Below, piece by piece: positions 57,824-64,000 of a DNA stretch of 64,000 nt. The translations under genes were made by a program, and so were the position numbers. The stretch comes from Colwellia sp. PAMC 21821 (GTDB taxonomy: Bacteria; Pseudomonadota; Gammaproteobacteria; Enterobacterales; Alteromonadaceae). The DNA lies in contig NZ_CP014943.1 of assembly GCF_002077175.1 (NCBI RefSeq), positions 1,426,001-1,490,000 of the forward strand, read 5' to 3'. The stretch's first letter is position 1. Each line of letters opens with the position of its first letter. The notes under the pieces are model-generated. The model was not told where the DNA came from, ran no database searches, and was given only the letters and a program-made list of their open reading frames with translations.

Positions 57824-58634
57824 TAGGCACCTGTATTTCGTTGTTAAATACAATTTCTTCTAGGTTACGCACAAACTTCAATCGAATTAATGCTAAGCCA
57901 TTTCTTTGTAAAGTTGCCGGAAAGGTTTGAAATGGTAATACGGTGCCAGAGGCCGAAATATTAGCAATATCTTCAGCCATTAGTACTTTTGTGGCTGTAG
58001 AGTCAGGCATGCCATTACTATTATAACTGCCAAAATTGTAGCCTTGATAGCGATATACTGCATTACTCTCGACACAATAACTAACAGGTGAACCAATAAA
58101 ATATAAGCGTTGTGTAGGGGATTCGGCATTAAACAATATATTGCTAGCAAAATTAATCGTAGATGGCGTAGATTTTACGCCAGAATTGGTGACAGAAGAA
58201 AAGTTTTCTACGACGCCTGATGCCGTACTATAAATATCATCACTATTTAAGGCATAAACTGCCGCATATTGTGTAGTGGACAATAGGGGTTTTTCTAACA
58301 TGAGCACTTCAACGCTATTAGTTGCCGCTTCAGGCGCGACAGGAATATCAAGATAAATAACACTTTTATCTACTGGAACAAACTCTAAGCATTCATTATT
58401 TGCGCCAATCGTTCGAATGCTGTTAGGTAGTGCATTTCTGACTTCACGATTAAGCCTTTCTATAACAAATCTTGCACTGGAAATTAGCGCTTCACGATCG
58501 GAGGCATCGGTATAACTTTTGGTACCAAAACGTAAAAAAGAGGTAATACTGGTTGCTAGCACGCCGAGTATGACAATAACAGTCACTAACTCTACCAGCG
58601 TAAAGCCTTGCTGATTTTTAGTTAATTTTACCAT
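57813..58634 (-). CDS. mshO: MSHA biogenesis protein MshO (minor pilin)
   Basis: A 273-residue prepilin-like protein. The leader is MVKLTKNQQG, cut before FTLVELVTVIVILGVLATSITSFL by the type IV prepilin peptidase. The rest is a globular beta-rich domain. The start overlaps the mshD stop by one base (TAATG), so translation is probably coupled. The name follows its position between mshD and mshP and its size. Confidence 0.87.
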   Translation of the reverse strand: MVKLTKNQQGFTLVELVTVIVILGVLATSITSFLRFGTKSYTDASDREALISSARFVIERLNREVRNALPNSIRTIGANNECLEFVPVDKSVIYLDIPVAPEAATNSVEVLMLEKPLLSTTQYAAVYALNSDDIYSTASGVVENFSSVTNSGVKSTPSTINFASNILFNAESPTQRLYFIGSPVSYCVESNAVYRYQGYNFGSYNSNGMPDSTATKVLMAEDIANISASGTVLPFQTFPATLQRNGLALIRLKFVRNLEEIVFNNEIQVPNVP

Positions 58635-59245
58635 TAAAAATTCACTCGATAAACTGAGAAAGTAAAGTCAAAATCTTGCGGCGTAGTAACAGTTACGGTA
58701 ATAAGTTTGGCTGTCACATTATTATCTGCACCATCACTGTCACCATCGTAATCACTGTCATTAATAACTTGTACATTAACTTTATAACCTAAATAGTAAT
58801 CTGCAACTGACTCAGCACTGCCTAGTGAGCCGGCAATGGCATTTAGACCGTGATAGTCATCAACATCATCAAAAGTTTGTCGGGTTTCACCGCTTTCAGG
58901 ACCAAGGTTCGCACTGGCAGTACAAGTTTCACCGTCTGCTGCTTTAATTTCACCGTCATTATTTTTATCTTCACCACAGCGATAATACCCTCCTGACATT
59001 TCTGAGTTTTCGTCGAAGGCTTTACCTAGTATTTCATTGATCATTGACTGGCCAAGCTCTGCCGCTTTAATTTGATGCACTTGTTCAGCACTTTGGTTAG
59101 CTAAAGGGTAAATTAAGGTAGTAAATATTGAAAACGCGATTGAAAGAACAACAATACCTACAATAGTTTCAATTAATGTAAACCCATGCTGCGATATGTT
59201 GTTCAGTTTGCTGATGCTGCTAAAGTTGTGGGGCTTAAATGGCAT
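58634..59245 (-). CDS. mshD: MSHA biogenesis protein MshD (minor pilin)
   Basis: A 203-residue prepilin with a 21-residue leader that ends in QHG, followed by FTLIETIVGIVVLSIAFSIF. The conserved Glu5 is present. The C-terminal part is rich in Asp and Gly (GEDKNNDGEIKAADGETC and DSDYDGDSDGADNN), patterns that resemble calcium-binding loops. It overlaps mshC by 11 bp. Confidence 0.87.
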   Translation of the reverse strand: MPFKPHNFSSISKLNNISQHGFTLIETIVGIVVLSIAFSIFTTLIYPLANQSAEQVHQIKAAELGQSMINEILGKAFDENSEMSGGYYRCGEDKNNDGEIKAADGETCTASANLGPESGETRQTFDDVDDYHGLNAIAGSLGSAESVADYYLGYKVNVQVINDSDYDGDSDGADNNVTAKLITVTVTTPQDFDFTFSVYRVNF

Positions 59246-59729
59246 GGATATACCCCTCAGCTTCTATTTTTACGCTGATACTTTGTTCACCAATAATTGT
59301 AATAGTACAAGGAGAACATGACGGGCGCCCCATATTATCGAATGAGAAACTATTGCCAGTAAAATTAGTGGAAAAGGTAATGTTGTCATTGCTATCTACT
59401 TGCAATTTTGTCGCACTGTCTTGCCATGCTGCAGAAAAACTAGGTGTTGTAGCGCAATTATCAGGTTCACCAAGTCTTGTTGCTGTGACTAAAACGGTAT
59501 GACAGTAACTGCTATTGGTTTGTTGCATAGCCTTGGTTTGAATTAAGCGCAGTTTGGCGATGATATCGCTACGATAAGCATATTCTGAAAAGCCTTTTGA
59601 GGTAAGAAGTTTAGGTACAACGTTAACCGATAGAATACCTAAGATTAGGATGACAATAATCAGTTCAATAAGTGTAAAACCTTGCTCAAAGGTTGAAGCA
59701 CTAACTTTAGGTATACTTAAATTTTTCAA
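59235..59729 (-). CDS. mshC: MSHA biogenesis protein MshC (minor pilin)
   Basis: A 164-residue prepilin of the MshC type: leader of 17 residues ending EQG, then FTLIELIIVILILGILSVNVVPKLL. The C-terminal domain has two cysteine pairs (SSYCH/DNCAT and SCSPCTI). It follows the second mshA-like gene by 25 bp. Confidence 0.88.
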   Translation of the reverse strand: MKNLSIPKVSASTFEQGFTLIELIIVILILGILSVNVVPKLLTSKGFSEYAYRSDIIAKLRLIQTKAMQQTNSSYCHTVLVTATRLGEPDNCATTPSFSAAWQDSATKLQVDSNDNITFSTNFTGNSFSFDNMGRPSCSPCTITIIGEQSISVKIEAEGYIHAI

Positions 59730-59754
59730 ATGTCTCCCACCTTCACCACTTCAA

Positions 59755-60252
59755 TTATAAGCATTTGTTCATAACTATTTTTGGTAAACTTCCGGCGCTA
59801 ACTGGCTTAGCATAATAAACGATACACGGGTCCGTTTTTTGTGTTGGGGCTGGTGTTACATCATTGCGATAGATTGCCACAACCCTACTGCCTGATGTTC
59901 CACCAAGTGCTCGATAACTAAAGATATTTGCATCAACTTCTATTAGTCTTCGCCATTCCCCTACATTAGCTTCAGGGTAACCAAAAGCAATAGCAAGCTC
60001 TCCATTACCACTAGTACCACCACCATCACCAATACTTACCGTGCCGCTTGATTCCTTGTGGTTACCTTTTACTAATGATTTCGTATGTATTAATGCTGAT
60101 GCACCTTGCATTGTTGCTTTTAGAGCTTGCAATGTCGCCGTTTGCGCATCGGCCTTTAAGTTAATAAATTTAGGTGCAGCTGTAGCTGCCAAAATACCGA
60201 GAATGATAATGACAACAATCAACTCAATTAAAGTAAAACCTCTGGAATTCAT
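59755..60252 (-). CDS. Second MshA-like major pilin
   Basis: A 165-residue prepilin related to mshA (60515-61021). It has a very short leader (MNSRG), then FTLIELIVVIIILGILAATAAPKFINLKADAQ. It shares the same N-terminal helix and a final disulfide pair (DPCIVYY ... MNKCL), but the middle domain differs (GDGGGTSGNG insert). The DNA of the helix region is also close to mshA, for example at 60166-60192 against 60907-60933, which indicates tandem duplication. A 262-bp gap and a strong terminator separate it from mshA, so it probably has its own promoter together with mshC-D-O-P. Confidence 0.88.
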   Translation of the reverse strand: MNSRGFTLIELIVVIIILGILAATAAPKFINLKADAQTATLQALKATMQGASALIHTKSLVKGNHKESSGTVSIGDGGGTSGNGELAIAFGYPEANVGEWRRLIEVDANIFSYRALGGTSGSRVVAIYRNDVTPAPTQKTDPCIVYYAKPVSAGSLPKIVMNKCL

Positions 60253-60471
60253 ACTTAATACCTAACCACTATTTTTTATTAAATAATGTAAAACGTAAAA
60301 ATTAATCTATAGCGCACAATCTAAATTTCGCTTGATAGCTTAGTCTAAATACAGATGAAAATATAACATCATTTCAGGTTATTATATTTATAAAGTGTAA
60401 ATCCAAAGTCGCAATTCAACTAAAAAATCAATTAAATGACTAAATTTAGAAATAAAGTTAAGTTAAAAAAA

Positions 60472-60490
60472 AGGAGAGCTAAGCTCTCCT
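60472..60490 (-). terminator. Strong terminator after mshA
   Basis: AGGAGAGCT-A-AGCTCTCCT, a perfect 9-bp stem, followed on the minus strand by T8. It lies 24 bp past the mshA stop and likely ends most mshB-mshA transcripts before the minor pilins. Confidence 0.9.
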
Positions 60491-60514
60491 GACTTTAAAC
60501 TTTTTTCGATGTTT

Positions 60515-61021
60515 TTAACATCCGCTAGTAACTATCGTAGATTTGGCAGCAGTTACGACTGATGATGCAAACGTTGCATCGGAATAAGTCACTGTACAAT
60601 TAGCTGTATCCGACGCTTGTCCATGTGTAAACACAGCCGTGGCATAAGTAATAGCTGAACCATTATCTAATTCAATAAGTTTATCAATTCCCCAGCCATT
60701 ACCGGTAGTACCGGCAGGCGTACCTGCTCCAGCAGCTGCCGGATAACCATATTTAACGGCATAATATTCGCCATTAACTAGCACCTCTCCGGTTGCACCG
60801 GTTTGATTGCTAACAAGTGCCTTTGCGTGCACTAAATTAATCGCACTATTAACACTGCCTTGTACACCTTGCATTACCGACGTTTTAGCATCGCCCGTTA
60901 AATCAATAAATTTAGGTGCAGCTGTCGCTGCTAAAATACCTAAAATTACAATCACGACCACTAATTCAATTAGGGTAAAGCCTTTTTGTGCATTAAAACT
61001 ATTACTTGTTAACTTCTTCAT
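60515..61021 (-). CDS. mshA: MSHA major pilin MshA
   Basis: A 168-residue prepilin, leader MKKLTSNSFNAQKG, then FTLIELVVVIVILGILAATAAPKFIDLTGDAKT. The C-terminal domain closes with a disulfide pair (TANCTVTYSD and TSGC). Its place just after mshB, with an AAAGG ribosome site and a strong terminator behind it, points to the abundant subunit. MSHA pili mediate attachment and biofilm formation in Vibrio, Shewanella and Pseudoalteromonas. Confidence 0.93.
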   Translation of the reverse strand: MKKLTSNSFNAQKGFTLIELVVVIVILGILAATAAPKFIDLTGDAKTSVMQGVQGSVNSAINLVHAKALVSNQTGATGEVLVNGEYYAVKYGYPAAAGAGTPAGTTGNGWGIDKLIELDNGSAITYATAVFTHGQASDTANCTVTYSDATFASSVVTAAKSTIVTSGC

Positions 61022-61045
61022 AACATAAACCTTTATTGTTAATAA

Positions 61046-61663
61046 TTAATTATTGTTGATATAAACAATCACTGAACTGTTCGCTGGTTGATAAGTAAAG
61101 CTGTTACCTGTGCTTGTTGCTGTGCCTGGATCAGCAAAGCCATTATTACTATCTTTATTTAATGTGTCTTTTAAATAATAGTGACACAAGGTACTAGCAC
61201 CACTGCCAGATTTAGCGGCTAAATAATCCATAGAACTATCACTATTTAACGTGGCAATAGCATCAGTTAGACGTGGTGGCTGTTGAAAAATATTCTGCCA
61301 GATGTCCACACAATTTGCAGAAGTAAAATCAGTGTCTAACGTCGCTCCAGTAGCACCACCAGCGACAGATGAAACAACATAACCTGGACGGATACCTGTG
61401 CCTTCTGTTGTTAAAATTAAATCTGAGCCATCATAATCAACGATATTTTGACCATTGGTATCTTTTGGACGAGCTTCAGCTTCCCATTGAGAACGAGCCA
61501 GAGAAACAGCGGTAGCGAATCCGCCTGCCATGCCTTCAATATTGGCTTGTTTGGCTTGATCAGTTAAATCGAGGAATTTAGGTATTGCGGTAACCGCCAA
61601 AAACCCTAAGATCACAACCACTATAACTAATTCTATTAGGGTAAAACCTGACTGTTTATTCAT
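61046..61663 (-). CDS. mshB: MSHA pilin MshB
   Basis: A 205-residue prepilin with a six-residue leader (MNKQSG) followed by FTLIELVIVVVILGFLAVTAIPKFLDLTDQAKQANIEG. It has the conserved Glu5 and a C-terminal pair of cysteines (SANCVDIWQ and STLCHYYLKD). WQNIFQQPPRLTDA is typical of MshB. It lies 24 bp before mshA. Confidence 0.9.
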   Translation of the reverse strand: MNKQSGFTLIELVIVVVILGFLAVTAIPKFLDLTDQAKQANIEGMAGGFATAVSLARSQWEAEARPKDTNGQNIVDYDGSDLILTTEGTGIRPGYVVSSVAGGATGATLDTDFTSANCVDIWQNIFQQPPRLTDAIATLNSDSSMDYLAAKSGSGASTLCHYYLKDTLNKDSNNGFADPGTATSTGNSFTYQPANSSVIVYINNN

Positions 61664-61785
61664 AACAACCTCTTAACGATTATATTAATTTGATTCTAAC
61701 AACGAAATACCAACAAAGTCACTTACTTAGTGATATTTTACCTAAATACTTACAAAAGAACGTAAATTCACAATATTAATAGCAT

Positions 61786-62292
61786 TTAATATGCCAATTT
61801 AACCTCGCTCACTTTGCCATTATGGCGATGATAAGTGAAATATTCACCGCTTGATAAGCTGTATTGGCAATACGGCACCACTTGGTTTTCATATTCAACC
61901 AACACCGCACCTACGGGCTCCTTCATATACAATAATGGGGCTTCCATGACATATTGCCAGATAATTTGGCATGACAATGATGTATTAGTTGTATCTACCC
62001 AACCTGATTTATTAACCTGCACTTTCACCATGTGACTGCCATCAGGCTGTACTTGACTACTTTCAACGCTAACCGAGCGCGGTTTTGAGTCCATAAACCA
62101 TTGAGCACGAATGCCTGTAACTCGGGCGGAAAAAACTTGTGCTATTGATTCAAAACCTGCCCGGGTTATTTGTCCTTGTTGTTTAAAGAAATAGAAAATA
62201 AAACTCGCCATTAACAACGCTACTAGCACAATAACAACAATAACCTCTGTAAGTGACTTTTCACTTTTTTCAGAAACTTGCAATGCTGTCAT
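61786..62292 (-). CDS. mshF: MSHA biogenesis protein MshF
   Basis: A 168-residue protein with one N-terminal membrane helix (about 17-37, LTEVIVVIVLVALLMASFIFYFF). The segment resembles a pilin helix and keeps the Glu, but the processing site has KS instead of G-F, so cleavage by prepilin peptidase is doubtful. The C-terminal domain shares IRAQWFMDSKPRSV, IIWQYVMEAP and CQYSL with MshB. It lies between mshG (28-bp gap) and mshB. Confidence 0.85.
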   Translation of the reverse strand: MTALQVSEKSEKSLTEVIVVIVLVALLMASFIFYFFKQQGQITRAGFESIAQVFSARVTGIRAQWFMDSKPRSVSVESSQVQPDGSHMVKVQVNKSGWVDTTNTSLSCQIIWQYVMEAPLLYMKEPVGAVLVEYENQVVPYCQYSLSSGEYFTYHRHNGKVSEVKLAY

Positions 62293-62320
62293 AGCTTTAT
62301 CATCCTATAAATCAACATTT

Positions 62321-63559
62321 TTACTTACCTTGAAATGCTGACATCATATCCCACATCGGGCTGAAAATACCTAGCGCCAACACAAGTACCATTGCTGCCA
62401 CAATGGCGATCATAATAGGTTCTATACGTGCTGTTAGCGTACTAAGTTCGTAATCGACTTCGCGCTCATAGTAATCACCCACTTCTGCTAGCAATTCATC
62501 AACACGTCCGGTTTCTTCACCAACAGCAATCATTTGCAGCACTAAAGGCGTGAACAACTTACTGGAAACCGATGAACGCAATAAACTTTCGCCACTTTCA
62601 ATACTGCTGCGCATAGCCATAATTTTATCTCGCATATAAGTATTATCGACCGCATCTGCTACGAGTGTTAATCCCGTGGTCATTGGCACACCTGCACGTA
62701 ATATAATAGAGAAACTGTGAGCAAAGCGCGACAATATTGAACGCTCAATAACCCCACCAACAACCGGTAGTTTTAATTTACGTTTATCCCATAAATACAT
62801 TCCAGCGGGTGTGCTTAAATAATGGCGTAATGAAAAATAGCCGACAATGCTGGCTATTAGCATGTGGGGCCAATAGTTAAGAAAAAAGTTTGAACTGCTT
62901 ATTAGCATTTTTGTTGACCAAGGAAGATCTGCGCCGAGCTTGCTAAACATATTAGCAAACGTAGGAATAACAAAAATGTTCAAAATAACTAAAGCAGCGA
63001 TTAAGGCAATTAACACAAAACTAGGGTAACGCAAGGCTGTTTTAATGCGCTTGCGTGTTTCTTGCTCGCGCTCGAAATAGCCAGCAAGTTTTAAAAATGC
63101 GTCGTCGAGATTACCGGTATTTTCGCCGACATGTACCAGTGAGACAAATAAGGGTGTGAATATTTTCGGATGCTTGTGCAAAGTAGTCGACAGTGGAAAA
63201 CCGCCTTCTAATTGTGCTGAAATATCAGTTAACGCCGATTTTAATTTTATAGAGGTACTTGATTCTGCCATACCTTTAATGGCTCTTAAAATGGGTACGC
63301 CTGATTTTACTAAAGCATACATTTGTCGACAAAAAACGATCAAGTCATCAAGGGTCACTTGATTTAGACCTAAAAGCTCACTGATATCGACATTTTTAGC
63401 GCCAACTTTTTCATTCTCTTTCTTTGCACTTTCAATTGATATTGGAATAATGCGCTCGCGGGATAATTGCTTTGCAACCATGGTAGAATCCGCTGCTTCA
63501 ATAGCCCCCTTTACTTGGCTACCGCTGGCATCTCGCCCAATATAATTAAATGCTGGCAT
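62321..63559 (-). CDS. mshG: MSHA biogenesis platform protein MshG
   Basis: A 412-residue inner-membrane protein of the GspF/PilC family, the platform on which the pilus is assembled. It has two T2SSF domains (FCRQMYALVKSGVPILRAI and RFAHSFSIILRAGVPMTTGL), each followed by G-E-x-T/S-G motifs (VGENTGNLDDAF, VGEETGRVDELL), and three membrane segments. The start MPAFNYIGRDASGSQVKG is typical. It follows mshE by 11 bp. Confidence 0.96.
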   Translation of the reverse strand: MPAFNYIGRDASGSQVKGAIEAADSTMVAKQLSRERIIPISIESAKKENEKVGAKNVDISELLGLNQVTLDDLIVFCRQMYALVKSGVPILRAIKGMAESSTSIKLKSALTDISAQLEGGFPLSTTLHKHPKIFTPLFVSLVHVGENTGNLDDAFLKLAGYFEREQETRKRIKTALRYPSFVLIALIAALVILNIFVIPTFANMFSKLGADLPWSTKMLISSSNFFLNYWPHMLIASIVGYFSLRHYLSTPAGMYLWDKRKLKLPVVGGVIERSILSRFAHSFSIILRAGVPMTTGLTLVADAVDNTYMRDKIMAMRSSIESGESLLRSSVSSKLFTPLVLQMIAVGEETGRVDELLAEVGDYYEREVDYELSTLTARIEPIMIAIVAAMVLVLALGIFSPMWDMMSAFQGK

Positions 63560-63570
63560 AATATTATTAC

Positions 63571-64000
63571 TTATCCTGTGACGTCAATGGTTTCAACTAA
63601 ACGTAATACTTCTTCAACACTGGTTACCCCTAGCTTAGCATAATCAAAAGCGGCCAATGCTAAAGGTCTAAATTCAGGATGTTGTTTAGCTGCTAGCGTG
63701 AAGGCTTCAGTATCATCTCGCTTTAAAGCTGCCATCATAGGTTCATTCATTTCTAATAATTCGAAAACACCAATGCGGCCTTTGTAACCACTATATTGGC
63801 ATGTTTGACAACCTCGTCCATGACTGAACTCAATTTCTTTAACGTTTTCATCTACAAGGTGCGAAAGCCACATCAACTCTTGCTCATCTGGATGATAAAC
63901 CTGTCGACAGCTATCACACACTTTACGTACTAAGCGCTGAGCAATAATTGCTCGCAATGAGCTACCCACTAAGAAGCCGGCCGCGCCCATATCTAAAAGA
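63571..64000 (-). CDS. mshE: MSHA pilus assembly ATPase MshE (C-terminal part, cut by the window edge)
   Basis: The window holds only the C-terminal 140 or so residues of a GspE/PilB-type ATPase. It reads from LLDMGAAGFLVGSSLRAIIAQRLVRKVC, with the tetracysteine zinc motif CDSCRQVYHP ... CQTCQYSGYKGRIGVFELLEM and the final LRLVETIDVTG. The reading frame is open through 64000, so the start lies outside. MshE powers pilus extension and is regulated by c-di-GMP in Vibrio through its N-terminal domain, which is not visible here. Confidence 0.95.
   Translation of the reverse strand, partial: LLDMGAAGFLVGSSLRAIIAQRLVRKVCDSCRQVYHPDEQELMWLSHLVDENVKEIEFSHGRGCQTCQYSGYKGRIGVFELLEMNEPMMAALKRDDTEAFTLAAKQHPEFRPLALAAFDYAKLGVTSVEEVLRLVETIDVTG

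Overview
The window looks like chromosomal DNA from a marine gammaproteobacterium of the order Alteromonadales, most likely Colwelliaceae (a Colwellia or Thalassotalea relative). The base composition is AT-rich. The gene order is typical of that group: mraZ-rsmH-ftsL-ftsI-murE-murF, mdh divergent from argR, and mreBCD next to an MSHA type IV pilus locus. A small dispersed palindromic repeat occurs several times between genes. No tRNA, rRNA, insertion sequence, prophage or CRISPR array was found. The genus is an inference; the sequence alone does not fix it.

Layout. 1-6.8 kb: the first part of the division and cell wall cluster on the minus strand, with a phased MraZ operator in front of mraZ. 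murE carries an apparent one-base frameshift. 6.9-10.8 kb: an iron(III) ABC importer operon (fbpABC type) with a possible Fur site. 10.9-12.6 kb: a small membrane protein and a secreted M9-collagenase-like metallopeptidase. 12.8-14.5 kb: mdh and argR. 14.7-17.6 kb: a Dyp-type peroxidase and a glnK-amtB nitrogen operon with a recognisable sigma-54 promoter and NtrC site. 17.7-29.7 kb: mixed accessory and housekeeping genes, including two HDOD paralogues, a DUF2797 protein divergent from a GIY-YIG protein, DUF3581, a periplasmic ATP-dependent DNA ligase, a LysE exporter, a methyltransferase, a sodium symporter, an M28 lipoprotein peptidase and an Lrp-type regulator. 30.2-40.9 kb: a GAF-GAF-GGDEF-EAL protein, a lipoprotein, an Fe(II)/2-oxoglutarate-type oxygenase, an RND efflux pair, a TerB protein and a CvfB-like S1 protein. 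40.9-51.9 kb: the conserved block mreB-mreC-mreD-maf-rng-yhdP-nitrilase-tldD, all transcribed on the minus strand. 52.1-64 kb: the MSHA pilus locus read on the minus strand (mshE partial, G, F, B, A, a second mshA-like pilin, C, D, O, P, then a PEP-CTERM protein, then mshQ).

How the genes work together. The dcw and mre blocks build and shape the cell wall. The MSHA locus encodes the assembly ATPase (MshE), the platform protein (MshG), the major and minor pilins, and a large LamG-containing surface protein (MshQ) that probably contacts surfaces. glnK-amtB and fbpABC acquire ammonium and iron, and both show plausible promoter-proximal control sites.

Most of the window is ordinary core genome. 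The points that deserve a second look are the murE frameshift, the PEP-CTERM gene sitting inside the MSHA locus, the tandem major pilins separated by a strong terminator, the dispersed palindromic repeat family, the GATATA microsatellite, the stand-alone M9-type peptidase, and the DUF2797/GIY-YIG pair. I did not find a clearly new multi-gene system.
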